A DNA stretch of 64,000 nt. Source: Adiantum capillus-veneris. Lineage: Eukaryota > Streptophyta > Polypodiopsida > Polypodiales > Pteridaceae. Positions 44,930-56,724 of the stretch are shown one piece after another (the stretch's first letter is position 1; each line of letters begins with the position of its first letter). The stretch lies in assembly GCA_014529385.2 (NCBI GenBank), contig CM043957.1, forward strand, positions 65,113,003-65,177,002, given 5' to 3'. The notes beneath the pieces were generated by a model, which did not search any database, was not told where the DNA came from, and was given only the letters and a program-made list of their open reading frames with translations. Position numbers and translations under genes: made by a program.

Positions 44930-47214
44930 ATGCTTATTTTCAAGGTATTATACATGTACCAATGCAAAATCTTTTAATGGTTAAAGTGTAAAATTCAAGA
45001 AGAGAGTTTATCTTGACAAGAAGTTTGGACTTTGGATATGGTAGACTAGACAATGCAATAAGATGGAAAAACTTGCCCACATCTTTTAAATAATGTAACA
45101 TGCCTGGAGGATAATAAGGCAAGACAACAAAGGTGAGAAGGAAGACCATGGGACATGGGGAGGTAGTCAAAATATTGAACAATAAAAAGCTAGTGAGCGA
45201 GAAAAGAAGAACAAAGAAACACGAGCAAGAAATGATTTACATCCATTTAAATGTACATATTTGCTATTCTCAAATGAATCCGTATCAAAGAGGTTGTACA
45301 CACTCCACTACCATAGTACTTAAAGGCCCTTATTGTGGCACAAAAATACCATCTCTTATTATTATGTAGAATGCAATTGGTCAATTGATCTTATAAGTAG
45401 CTCCAATTTCAGTAAACCTCCATAAGTAAGACTTTCAAATAGACTCCATGGCAAGCATCACTTTCGTCTCTCATACTAATCATTGTGACTATTTTTGGCC
45501 CTCAATTGTCTACCACTAATCTATGATTCAAGAAATCTTATTTATCTCATATATTGTGAGAAAATATATTGTCATTCTATCAGAAGCGCTTTAAGAAAGG
45601 TACTCAAAAAACTGATCTAAAATGTAAGCTTAACAACCCTCACAGAACTTAATAAAGGAAATTTGAATTAGTCCATAAAATATTGTATGTCACCAAATCT
45701 ACCTAAAATCGAAGTGTTTGATTTGTGTTCACCTAAGTTTATGATTCGATTATGAAAATATGTAACGTTTATATATTTTTTTATTAGAAGCAAAGTTAGA
45801 TAATTTTGACATTACCATTGCTTCCAGAGTAGCCCATAACTTACAAAACAACTTTTGAAGCATTGAAAGCAAACATTAGAGGTGTCAAAATAGCCAAAAG
45901 AAGTGGTGGATATAAGGGCTTGAACTGGAGCACATCAACAAGCACCCAATTTGGGTGTGCCTAAAATAACATGCTATCTTGTATAAGAGCTTTTAATGCA
46001 TAAGAACTTCTATTGGGTGCGTCATTCGCCGTTCCAACCGTGAGGCATTGTTGATGTCAAAATTGCCAAATCTTTGATTCGAAAAGAAAATTTAAACATT
46101 TTTAGGTTCTATGCAGAATTAAAATTTTATAGACTTTATATTTTTTATTTTGCATAGACCATCATATGTACTTCACTAATAAGCATTTACTTTTCAATAA
46201 AACTTTTCTCTTGTAGGCAAATTTTGCCTTTGAGATTAATTATTGTTGACTTTTTATGTTTGATTGTCTACAAAAAAATCCCTTATACAAATAAATTATA
46301 TTCACTTCTCAAGAATACCGAATATATTTTGTCACTAAATCACAAGCAATATAAGAAATGTACTCAAAAACCCAAAAAGAAAAAAAAAATTGACTGACAA
46401 ATCTACCTTACGACCAAGAAATTCAAACAGTGTATAAACTATTGCATGTAACCAAATATACCTAAAACCTAACCTTTCAATGTGAGGTTATGAATATCAT
46501 GAGCCAAGTTTTTGTTTTGCTTATGAACAAAATGTAAATCTGTCCAAAATGTTTATTAGAGAAACAAATTAGTTGAATTCGACTTTTTTTTTTTGCGTTT
46601 GGAGCAACCCAAAACCTACAAAACAAATAGGACCAGAACGACCGAAAGAAGTGATGGGTAGAAGTATGTCATCAAGCACCCAATTTAGGTGTGCCCTAAA
46701 TAGGTGCTTGTTGGTATGCTATGTTTTAACAACTTCAACTTCTTGCATCTCTTGGTCATTGTGGCCCCTCAGCATGTCAAATTTCAATGCTTCAATTCAT
46801 CTTTAGGCTTTGACCGCTTGGGATCCAATGGTGACATCTATACCACCATAACTTCCTTCGAAGAACAAATTTGAAAATCTTTATCAATTTGCATGGGTAT
46901 TAGAGAGACACTTTTAGAAAAAACAAGCACAACTTCGATAATTTGAAAAGTGTTAGTTAAGCAGTTGCAATGATGCTTGTACTTTATCAATGAAAGGTTG
47001 TGGAATGAGTCTCCTTGCCTGTTATACTCAACCCTCTTGTCCTCCCAAGATAGATTATACATACAGCGACATCATAATCAGGGCTTGCCAAAAACATTTA
47101 AAGAAAGTAAGGGCACGCTTAAAACCCTTCGGGATTTTAGGTCAAACTTTGAAGCATTTGCCAATGTTTACACTAAAACATGTAAGTATTCTTCAAGGCA
47201 AGCTATGAATCAGA
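44930..47214. other. Non-coding stretch with a diverged direct repeat
   Basis: No gene seen. About 45540-45975 and 46300-46720 share the same landmarks in order (ctcaaaaa, ccaaat-tacctaaaa-c, agagtagccc/ggagcaaccc, aagaagtg-tgg, and caagcacccaattt-ggtgtgcc), so the area contains two old copies of one repeat about 750 bp apart. Confidence 0.5.
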
Positions 47215-47470
47215 AAATTTTATTTATTTATTTTATTTATTTTGAAAAAGTAAGAACTTGAAATTACAACTCACACCCGACTCCGTGAGGTGGAGCATCC
47301 CAACCGGATAAGGTTGGCCAACCCATCATGTGGACTAAGGGAACAACCCCCAAGGGCTACATGTCACACGAGCTGTCAAGGGGGTTTGAACCCAAGACCT
47401 TAGACACAAGAGGCTCTTGCAATTTTAGCCGATTAGAAGTACACAAAACCTTAGTCTTTTGCAAATACTA
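47215..47470 (-). mobile_element. tRNA-derived SINE
   Basis: On the minus strand a RNA polymerase III box B-like GGTTCAAACCC (about 47380-47390) sits about 45 bp downstream of a weaker A-box-like stretch (CGGCTAAAATTGCAAGAG). The body follows, then an A-rich AAAATAAATAAAATAAATAA tail at the 3' end (47217-47250). That layout is typical of plant SINEs such as the Au type, which use LINE enzymes in trans. Target duplications were not resolved. Confidence 0.55.
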
Positions 47471-49080
47471 AGATGCCACTCTATCAGAATGTGCTTGTCA
47501 ATACAATCATGAGATGTTCTTTTGCATGGATCTTGCTTGTTGATGCACTACGTTGTTAAATTTCTTCAAAAAGTGGCTTTGGTCAACATTTGCAAGGTTA
47601 GTATTCTTAGCCACATATGGAGTTAAGTGGAATCAATACTAATATAGCATACAATGTATTATTGGCAATTGTTACTAAATTTTCTTTCAAACAAAAGTAC
47701 AACGATCTACTAAAAACAACCACCAAAACGCAGAGTTGAACATTGAAATATTATTAGAGAACATTGAGACAACTCAACATTTGCGAGGCTACGATTCTAA
47801 TTCATGTTCGGAGTTGAGTCCACATTGAAATAAGATACGAAGTACCATTTGGTAAGCAAATACAAAGAATTTGTGAAATATTCGAGATAAAAGCAGTTAA
47901 AAGCATGTAGAGTTCTGGGCTCTTCGATAATAACAAGGATGTGACTGTAAAATTTAGATCCTAAGCATCACTTGTTTTTCTTTGGTCGGCTTTTTCTATT
48001 TTCTTGCTTTCGAACATCCGAAATTGGGTAATCTTTCGACATGGAGACCCCAAAAAGGGTTTGTGGTAATCATCAAATGAGAGAATCCATTCATTGGAAG
48101 ATTGGTCAAGAACTAAGGTCTGACATGCATTTCAAACAAAACCAAACTTCTGAGCCTTCCATGGGTATAGAGTGATGAGCGCTTGGTCCATAGGTTGAAA
48201 GTGAGATATGAATCCAACATAGTGCCAAGGTTTGGTGGTGAAAAATGAAAGTACCATAAGCTGATGGTGATATCTACTTGTACAAAAGAACTAGCTAGCC
48301 TTAGTGAAAGCCCTCTATTGAAAAATAAAAAGAGGAGAAAGAGATTGTCTCTACCTCCACAAAATTGTAAAACAAATACCTACATCAATTATACTGTTTT
48401 TTTTTTTGTAAGTAAAGATTAACTCATAGATGCCACAGCCACAGCAAGTTAAAGAGCGCCCCCTTACAAGATTTAGCTCTTGCATATTTTGAGCCAAGCT
48501 ATGCTCAAAGAAAACCTGGCCTTCCCTTCAGTCGGAACCCCGCACTTTTATAGGGAATGCATATTAAGTACGAAGATGTTTCATTGAGAGGGACATAATG
48601 TCACCAGCATTGTCTTGCATTATATTGTCGCCCATGTCCATGAAACCTAAGTGTGCATCCACGTGCAATTGGCCTTAAGGGGTATTCTCGAGAAACGCAC
48701 GACAAAAAGTTGGAATACATGGAAAGAGAAAATAACTCATCTTCACCAAACCACAAACAAGCTACACCGAGATGCTAATGGCAACGATAATCAGCGTAAT
48801 ACATAGAACTGAATGCTGACATTAATCTGATCTTAACTGAGAAAAGGCAAGAACCATGTTCCTGATAAAATGTTCGATGAGACTCATGTAACATGGAGCT
48901 CGGAAGGGATCTTTAAAAGCAAAGATGCACATCAGAGAAAGCCCCCACACAGAAGGTTTGGCTCCGCACTTACCAACTAAACCGCGCATTGATCTTAAAT
49001 AGGCTAGACCATATAAGCCAGATATGCCACAAAACTAAAGCCAACTGTAGATAGATATGGTAGGCCTTTGACATACACAG
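47471..49080. other. Non-coding stretch, 3' of the DUF212 gene
   Basis: No gene or repeat recognised beyond a poly-T run near 48399. The end nearest 49080 should include the 3' UTR of the DUF212 gene. Confidence 0.5.
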
Positions 49081-49254
49081 CTAAAACCCATTTCCTGGAA
49101 AGGCGCCATAGCCCTGAGAACACAAATAACCAGCTATAATGCCGACAAATGCACCAGCACCCACTTGCAATGGTGTGTGGCCCAACAATTCTTTAAGCTT
49201 TTTTTCACTTATTGGATGCCCTTGAAATAGATCCTCCACAATCAAATTTAAGAC
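49081..49254 (-). CDS. Terminal exon of a DUF212 (acid phosphatase/vanadium haloperoxidase-related) gene
   Basis: The acceptor tacactacag ends at 49255, after which 57 codons read in phase 0 to a TAG at 49083-49081. The residues LNLIVEDLFQGHPISEKKL, then KELLGHTPLQVGAGAFVGII match the conserved C-terminal end of plant DUF212 membrane proteins, which resemble the PAP2/vanadium haloperoxidase fold; GHTPxQVxAGAxVG is the family's C-terminal signature and includes a membrane segment. The intron just upstream contains a (CT)n(CA)n tract, and farther upstream a 985-bp LTR has landed. The earlier exons are not in the window as far as I can see. Biochemical role unproven in the family. This is the clearest host gene here. 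Confidence 0.85.
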   Translation of the reverse strand, partial: VLNLIVEDLFQGHPISEKKLKELLGHTPLQVGAGAFVGIIAGYLCSQGYGAFPGNGF

Positions 49255-49281
49255 CTGTAGTGTATATTCGATAGTCAGTAT

Positions 49282-49285
<4 letters not shown>

Positions 49286-49350
<65 letters not shown>
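49286..49350. repeat. Compound (CT)n(AC)n microsatellite
   Basis: 41 bp of CT followed by 24 bp of AC, 31 bp upstream of the DUF212 3' splice site on the minus strand. Confidence 0.96.
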
Positions 49351-49743
49351 AAAAAAGTGGGGCTTTGACCATGTGCATTACATAATAGGTCCATATACAA
49401 GAATTATGGGGAAACCCCTGAGAGATATACAATGAGACTATTGGGGAAAATCCCAAAACAAACAATAGGATACATCTAGGAATAAAGAAATGTAGCTATC
49501 TGGATTGTGATCAAGTCTACACAAATCTACCCAAAGCTCTATCCACGTGTAACAGACTTGAGAGATGAAGACGAGAGCGCACCCGATGCATGGTGGATTG
49601 AGGGTGGGAGTGGCTAAGAAGTCCGAGGCAAGGACACGAAGATTCTTTCACAAACAAAATCTTGACTGCTCTGTCAAATTCTTCTCGAGAACCTATGTGT
49701 TGCAGAAGGGATCTGATTCTCCGTAGAAGAAGAATCTTTCTAA

Positions 49744-49755
49744 GCTCTGATACCA
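49744..49755 (-). promoter_or_regulatory. Primer binding site (initiator Met tRNA)
   Basis: Minus strand reads TGGTATCAGAGC one base inside the LTR end, the classic plant retrotransposon primer site. Confidence 0.85.
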
Positions 49756-49756
49756 C

Positions 49757-49833
49757 TGTTACAAGCTTGGACACTCCAAGCCAGAAATCAAAAGCAACAC
49801 ACGAACAAAAATTACAAAATCACTAAACTTTAC

Positions 49834-49889
<56 letters not shown>

Positions 49890-50741
49890 GAAGACGAAGA
49901 AGAATAAGAAGAGAGTTTTAACGTCGTAGGAAACTATCCCAAGAGACCTTAAAGATCTAGCCGACGAGGAGAGTTGAACTCAAGACCTGTTATTCAAGAG
50001 GGAGACTCGACATGGCACAGCGGAGTTCCACGCCCAGAAGTACTGGCCCCAAAGACTAGCGCCCTTTTCGGTATTTCTTTATTATTGCTCGCAACAAAGT
50101 ACAACTCCCGAGGGTTCTGTGCTCTTAGACTCGCGCCCGAATGCTCTGCAGAGTGAGAGACCAAAGTGCTCTTTTAAACTTACAAGGGATGCCCAAAAGC
50201 AAGAGTTCAAAAGCACTTCACCCAAAAGCAAGTGCTCTTAAAGGCATCTTGGGACCATATGATGAGTTGATCCCTCTCCTTATAAAGAACCTTTATTCAG
50301 GGAGAATCTTTTTACAAGCACAATACCGCAGAAAACCCCGCCATTCTAGATCTTAGACTCGATGGTCATTTCCTTCCCGTTAAGGGAGATCCGAGAAACC
50401 AACTCTCGATTCCTTTCTAGATGCTTTGAAGAGTAAGCCCCTTTGGGCTCCTTTTATTCTTACAAGGGATGCCAAAAGCAGAGCCCCCAAAAGCATGTAA
50501 AACCTACAAAAAGCACAAACACAAAAGCAACAACTCGTAGAGTGTATTCATAAGCTTCACCTATCGCTCCTAGTACGGAAAAGCGACCTCCATTCCTCGA
50601 CTTCTTACAATCACTTGCAACTTCACGAAAACAGACTCTCCTTGTGCTAGCATTGGCAAATCTAGGAAGAGAAGAAGCGCTAGCGGTGCTTTTATAGGCT
50701 CTAGAGAGCGGCAAGAATAGCCAGTTCAGACTCCTGTAACA
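49757..50741 (-). repeat. LTR of a minus-strand retroelement (985 bp)
   Basis: Plus strand runs TGTTACAAGC...CTCCTGTAACA, so both ends are TG/CA with a shared TGTTAC end. Just outside its left end is CACCATAGTCTCGAA-type primer site sequence; read on the minus strand it is G then TGGTATCAGAGC (49755-49744), pairing with initiator Met tRNA. About 230 bp of internal sequence (49743-49517, an open minus-strand frame starting SELRKILLLRRIRSLLQ) follows, then the element is lost. It contains a (GA)n tract at 49835-49886. Its 3' portion is related to the LTR end at 63640-63820. Confidence 0.82.
49835..49886. repeat. (AG)n microsatellite
   Basis: 52 bp of AG inside the 985-bp LTR. Confidence 0.97.
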
Positions 50742-50811
50742 ATACAATGTGGAAGCAGAGCTACAGCCCGTAGGAGTGAGTAGGAGTGAGTGGACTGGCG
50801 GAAGCGCGCAC

Positions 50812-50861
<50 letters not shown>

Positions 50862-51089
50862 CCACTTTTTTCTGCAGATTGGAGACGCTACCTATTTTTT
50901 AAGCATTATTTTAAGTGGGCAATCGGTCACTCCTTTTAAAAGAGTGTGAACCTATTCAAAACTCAATAAAAACTCAGTGAGCTTCAAGTGTACACATTTA
51001 AATATCCTAAATTCAATAAATAATAGAAATTACTCAAAAAAATAAAATAAAATAAAAAATTAGTCCATTTAGCAACACCCTTTGGCTTC
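50742..51089. other. Non-coding gap
   Basis: Contains the (GA)n tract at 50814-50857 and otherwise AT-rich sequence; no gene seen. Confidence 0.6.
50814..50857. repeat. (GA)n microsatellite
   Basis: 44 bp of GA preceded by a short duplication of taggagtgag. Confidence 0.97.
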
Positions 51090-51804
51090 TAAACAGTTGT
51101 CCTCAATTGTAGTGCTTGTACATATCCTTCCAAAATCTCGAGCTAATTCTACTCAACGTCTAGAGTAGAAAGTTCTTGGATTTCACCAAAATACTTCCAT
51201 GTAATCTTTCCAAACTTTAGTGGCCGCTCCTAATGATGAATGTTTTGCTCCATTTGGAGTATTTCTTCTGTTTCCTCAACCTCGGGAGGTTCCTCAACAA
51301 TAGACTAACTTGGAGGCGGTCCCACATATGGCCGGAGTAGACTAACATGGAAAGTATAATGGATCCTCTGGTTAGGCGGTAGCTCTAATCGAAATGTCAC
51401 ATCATTCACTTGGTCAATTATCTTAAATGACCCATAGTAACGATTGGAAGGTTTTATCACTTCTCCTTATGAGTCGCTTGTTTCTTTAGTCTTGCCTTCT
51501 CAAACTTAAGTAAGATAAATTGATCGACTATTAAGTTCAAATTCCTTCTGTGCTTGTCCAAAGCTTTCTTATGTTTTTTCTGAGAGCGTAATATTGCTCT
51601 CTTAACATGCACATAGGCAGTATTCATATCCCAAACAAATTCATCCATTGCAAATATCTTATCCTTCGTTAAAAGGATCGGTGGAAGCAAAGGCTAACCA
51701 TAAAGAATCTCCAAGAGTGCTTTTCCCGTAAATGAATGTACGATATTGTCATACGCGAACTCGACAGGGAGCAAATACTTTTCCCACTCAGACAGCAGCC
51801 TAAT
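51090..51804 (-). pseudogene. Gypsy integrase C-terminal end (chromovirus-like relic)
   Basis: Minus-strand reading from right to left: CLSEWEKYLLPVEFAYDN, then [58 protein letters not shown] and [15 protein letters not shown], the usual order behind the integrase core of plant gypsy elements. Frameshifts or stops near 51460 and 51695. Upstream (51805 on) it is joined to LTR-like sequence of the kind found at 54.6-61.5 kb. Confidence 0.75.
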
Positions 51805-52037
51805 GCAAAAACGCTAGGCCTGATCTGCAAAAAACGAAGGTATGGTTAAACATCCGTCACAATGGATGTTGTGTCTAGGTGATGCCGCCACCCTGTTTGT
51901 GCAGAGATCGCTGGCTGATCTGGAGGTTATTGCAAAAAACGTTGGCTTTTGCTGATCTTGGGAGAAGTACTTGTTGCGAATGAAGCGTTGGTCCCACAGA
52001 GAGCCTGAAGCTGCTGAAACCGTGTGAGTGTGCGTGC

Positions 52038-52089
<52 letters not shown>

Positions 52090-52092
52090 ACA
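51805..52092. repeat. LTR-like fragment with AAAACGCT motifs and a (GA)n tract
   Basis: The string caaaaacgctaggcctgatctg and a second aaaaaacg copy match the LTR family at 54629-61461. A 48-bp GA tract lies at 52040-52087. Confidence 0.6.
52040..52087. repeat. (GA)n microsatellite
   Basis: 48 bp of GA at the end of the LTR-like fragment. Confidence 0.97.
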
Positions 52093-52354
52093 AATGCTAT
52101 GTGTAGGAAAGGGGGCGATCAGCCCCCCACTGACTACCAGAGCAAGAGAACCTCAGTACAACAAATGATGGAAGTAGGTACCTCATGGTCCCATAAATAG
52201 GTGCCCAAGGGGAGGTAAGGCAAAGCCTGGAAAAATCCCCCGCGACCCAACAAGAAAATGATATATGGAAATATACGAGGGCGGCCGGCGGCCCAGGCAC
52301 AACCTATGCTATGGGTGGCCGGCCCAGAGACATACTAGCCGTACAAGCATGCCC
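52093..52354. other. Short unassigned stretch
   Basis: GC-richer than its neighbours; no recognisable domain in either strand. Confidence 0.5.
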
Positions 52355-53221
52355 TAGACCTGTGAAGCAGCAGTATGGTATAAGTCAACATTAATATCCT
52401 TGACACCATCAAGGAAAGTGTCCATCTCATCTTCCTCATGCATAATCTTCGACTCTAGCTCTTTACACAGCAATGCAATTTTAGCCTCATTGAGACTTGC
52501 ATAAAGACCAACCAGAATATCCCAAGCCTGTTTTGCAGATTTTGCTGAACGAATACGATAAGTAATAGTGCGCTTCACAGACAACGCAATCAATGCAGGA
52601 GCCTACGCATCTCTTACATCCCAACAAGCTAGCTCAACCATAGGCAAAACGCTTCTGGCAACAACAACCTTGCCACCAAAACCTACAACATCCTCAACAT
52701 CGCCCACATCCTCAGAACTAGGAGGTACATCAATGCCCTGCACAATATTCCAAAAGCCTTTATGACACGAGGACATGTTGCATCATGTAAGCCCACATAG
52801 GGTAATTGTCCCCATTCAATCTATCCTCAGTATCAAACATCTTGAACACATCTGTGTTGTTGTCAGTCATGGCGAATGCCTTCACCTAATGAGAAAACTA
52901 CCCGAAAAGAGGAGAAATAAAGCAAGACCAACGCGTCCTATTCAAGCTACTGGCGACTAAGCCTAAGAGAACGAAACCTGCTCTGATATTAATTGTTGAA
53001 ATTAGGGTTGCAAGGAAACACACAACGCTTGAAGAAGACAAAGGAACCTCAAGGCACACAACAGAGAGTGTATTACTTAGTGTGCATGGAAAGATAAGAT
53101 AGCCCTAGAGTGATGGGCGTATATACAAGGCACGGGGAGAAAAACCTCCTAGTGAGGGGAAAAATGTCACGGCGGTCCTAAGTATGTTCACACACACCAC
53201 TATCACATGCATACGGTAACA
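52355..53221 (-). mobile_element. 5' end of another copia copy (LTR, primer site, gag start)
   Basis: A 228-bp LTR at 52994-53221 (TGTTGAAATTAGGG...CGGTAACA on the plus strand) matches the LTRs of the 13-18 kb copia element. The primer site is kept (minus strand TTAATATCAGAGC, 52992-52980). A leader and then gag follow (52593-52355: SAKSAKQAWDILVGLYASL, NEAKIALLCKELESKIM). The copy stops within gag. Confidence 0.85.
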
Positions 53222-54628
53222 GTATGATGGCATTTGGACATATTCATCAAGCAGACTCACTTTATCTGGCAAGGAAAACAATGAAATTCAATCATTTGGT
53301 CAAGCCGTTTCTCTCACAAATTTTCAGATTACATTGTATGCTGGCATCTATAGTGCTAAATAGAGATCCCAAATTACATTGTATGACGGCTTCTTTGGCA
53401 AACATGATCCCCAGGTGACGATCTTTCAGATCTTCCTATTCTTAGCAATCCAAGTTTACCGATGGTGTGATTCTCTTTGAGTCTTGGGTTCCATGAGATT
53501 CAAATTTTGCTATTCAATTACAGAGGAAGCAAAATTTCTGCAGATTATCTCAGATTTCTTTCTGGTGGTACTTATTTTCTTTTCTCAAAATTAAGCAGGA
53601 AGGGGGCTTCCTATCTTTGGGGAAGTTCTCTACTTTAGCTCTAGAGCTTTGAGTGAGAGTGTTGCTCTGATCCGACATGGGATTGAGTCAATTCTTACCT
53701 CAGAAGGTACTTTTGAGGATACTTCTCTCTCAGAGGGAGCTTCCAACTTATTATCTTTAGTCGACTACCAATGCTCCATCCAACAGAAAACACAAAGCAC
53801 TTAGTATCTTGGCAAATGTTTTCCTTAGCCAATTTTGTGGTTGCCTCGTCTTTCGGATTTGTGGTCTGACGGTTGCTCTTCCGAGTGCATCCGAGCAATA
53901 GTTTCTCTGTCTCCTTCCAAATTGATCCCTAAAGACTGTACTATTCAAGGCACACCTACTTCCCTTATCCTTAGACTGGCATGTTATCTCGAACACGTGG
54001 ATAGTGGTCCTTCTCAGACTAGGAACCAATTACAGTTAGTCGGCATTCTTCAAAGAGGGGAGACTTTCTTCTTGGTTCTTCCAGATTTGGTTCCAGGTTC
54101 CGCAGGTATAATATTTTTACTTTCGGATTCACCTCCCTTTGGTGATCGAGTCACACAGGCAAAGATTGTTTGAAGACTTATGACAGTTATCCATGGTTCG
54201 GGTGTTCTCCCTTCAGAGGGGGAAATGGAGTCATCTTGGGACTCAGTTTTCACACACTTCTTCCTTGCCGTACCAGTGGCTCCATGAGAAGCGGACATGA
54301 TTGACAGTCTATTTGATGGCTTTCTATAGCACCTTGTCCTTCTCTTGCAGAGCTAGGGAAGGTCTTGTCGTGTTAGTTGCAGTCTCAGTATTAATGTGTG
54401 TTCCTTTCTGCTAGATGTTTATTCCCGATTCACTCTGAGAGTGGAGTGATATTCTCTCGGGGGGTATCCAGACGAATGAAGATCAATTGCAGTTTCACTC
54501 TCAGTTCCGATGAAGTTTCTTCAGATACATTTTGCAATTTATCATGTGGTTGGTGTAGTTCTTTGTTTCTTCATCATCGGACAGTTGATTTCTCGGTAGC
54601 CTCGGTTGTCCCCTTCTTTGGGCTTCCC
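53222..54628. other. Unassigned sequence between copia and gypsy LTRs
   Basis: No recognisable protein on either strand; frames at 53835-54173 (+) and 53757-54029 (-) overlap and neither shows a domain. Probably old non-coding transposon or intergenic DNA. Confidence 0.5.
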
Positions 54629-55828
54629 TGTAAGGTGCAGCGGAAGTTAATGTTGAACTTTGCTCAAGATGAGTGCTCCGAACTGTACTCAAGGTTCCTT
54701 TTACTTACGTAAGGGAGAGCCTTCCGTTCCTTTAGTGAGCGAGTGCAAATGATCACAAACAAAGTGGTAAACACAGTGAATGAAGGTATTGAGACTGAGA
54801 GATAGAGAGAGAAGAATACGACACCATAATGTTGTCAAACCCTCCTCCGAAGGCCCCACTCTCTATGGCGAGAGCGGTCTATTGCTATTGATTGCACAAA
54901 TCTCTACAATGCTTGGACGTGCCGATGATGTCGACAACGATGAGGACGATGACGAGACTGACTGAAATCTGAAAACGCTAAGAGATGAAATCTACAAATC
55001 TGTATCTGTTGAATTCTGACTCTATGTCGGTGATAATGTCGATGACGACACGCTGAAAACAAAGATGCTGAAATCCGCGTTTTCCAGGCTGAAACTGCAA
55101 ACTATGTTGGATCTGACCATGCGTCGAGGATCTGCTGTGGGAAGGTGAGGTCTGCGAGGTTCAGGACTTGTTCTGCTGTGTTTAAGTGCTGAAAACTGAA
55201 AACATTGTTCTATGGGCTGATTTTGTCGCGAAGATCTGCGAGGGTGTCAGGCTGATGCAAAAACGCTAGGGCTGATCTGGTCTTGCTGTGGAGAATCTGC
55301 TAACGCTAGGGCTTCTCCTTGTTCTGCTGTAGCCAGGAATCTGCAAGAGCAAAAACGCTGGCTATACTGTGGATGCAAAACGCTAGCCTTGCTACTGTGT
55401 TGCAAAAACGCTAGGCCTTGGGGGGGGGGGGCGCTACTGAGAAGGTGCCTGTTGAACCGAAGCTCCTGCTGCCTCTTCTGTTGTGGAATGCTAGCGCTAG
55501 GTTTGCTTGTATACTTGGCTAGTCAAATTACCCTACCCAGTTCCCAACAGAAGTCACTTAAAAAATAATAAGTGAAAAATGTCAAAAATAGGGAAAATAG
55601 GTCTATGCACTGTAAAAATGCTCCTAATGGGTTCTGATGGAAATCTGATGATCATGCTGTGTGCAACCAAAGGATATGCATCTACTTAAAGTGTTTGGAC
55701 ATGCACGGTTTGCGAACAGACTCACAAAAGTACTAAATGACTTCCTAAGCTAGGCTAACTGACTGAATTGAATCCATGTCATGAAGTAGCTTGTCCACGT
55801 ACACATAGGGTTTGATGTGCAGGTGACA
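54629..55828 (-). repeat. 3' LTR of the short gypsy element (1200 bp)
   Basis: Contains many spaced aaaacgct motifs and a 12-base G run at 55420-55431. Related copies are at 57818-59061, 59062-59654 (partial) and 60312-61461. Confidence 0.88.
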
Positions 55829-56450
55829 TCCCCTCCTTTTCAAAGTGAGGTACTGGTACCGAACTGTATGGCGTCGAGGGAGATCGCCAATAGGGTCTGG
55901 AATCTTGGAAAGGACTCTTCGCCGACCCACTCTGATGCGTGGGTCGTGCGATACTTGAACTTCATAAAGGTCTGCAATGCTTGCTTCTTTGAGCCGCGCT
56001 GAAAGTGACAAAGTATACTGTGGCTCCTTCAATGCTTCAACTTCGTCTATAGTCATGCCGCTACCTTCTTCAAGAATCTCCGAGGATGAAAATTCCTAAA
56101 ACCACTTCCAACACAAAAACATGAACATACCCATTTCATGTAAAGTGACTGGAAAAATTCTAGTCTTTCGAAAAAACTGAGCATGCAATGCAGATGAGCA
56201 AAGTGACGGAGTGTCAAACCGTTCATCAAACACACGCAAACAATGGGATCGAATCTTGACTTGATCTAAATCAATCAACTGTGGCAAAACACAATGGAAA
56301 TGCCGATGCTTGATGCTCAATCCTTCTTGTGCTCTTTTTGATACTGTGTCATGCCAAGGAAGAGACATGGAATGTGAATTCCTTGAATGCAAACATTTCA
56401 TCTTTTCATGAGTAATCTGCATACATCCGTGACATTCATGAGGGGATCGT
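55829..56450 (-). pseudogene. Remnant of gypsy pol C-terminal tail (chromodomain-like)
   Basis: One reading ends GSKKQALQTFMKFKYRTTHA...TSTSL then stop right before the polypurine tract, parallel to the better kept tail GSKKQVIQYFLKFNDRGTHK...TSTSL at 61799-61473. Upstream traces (HAQFFRKTRIFPVTLHEMGM) match the region just before the chromodomain. The open frame at 56056-55745 runs in a neighbouring frame, so a frameshift is likely. Confidence 0.6.
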
Positions 56451-56724
56451 GTTCATCATACAATATGTCATGCCTATGAAAAGGGATCACATAAGGATGT
56501 GACTAAAATACAAGAAAGCATCACGAATGAAACACTCGAACAATGCGTGCTGACTAATTATTCGAACACATAATACTTCCTATGGGGTTTCTTTGGACCT
56601 CGACTTGAGAGCCAAGATCGGTTCTTTGTCATTGATCGAATCTGCAACGAGGTTAGCTTTGCTAGAAAAAGCATCAACCAAACTATCATCCTGGTGAACA
56701 ATCACATCATCTTTTTGCAAATCA

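Noticed and set aside
47370-47400. Possible tRNA gene at the box B-like site
   Set aside because: Only box B is good and no cloverleaf or acceptor stem can be made; a SINE with an A-rich tail explains it better.
53757-54298. Overlapping frames on both strands at 53.8-54.3 kb
   Set aside because: Neither strand shows a domain, splice signals or biased composition; chance frames in GC-richer DNA are sufficient.
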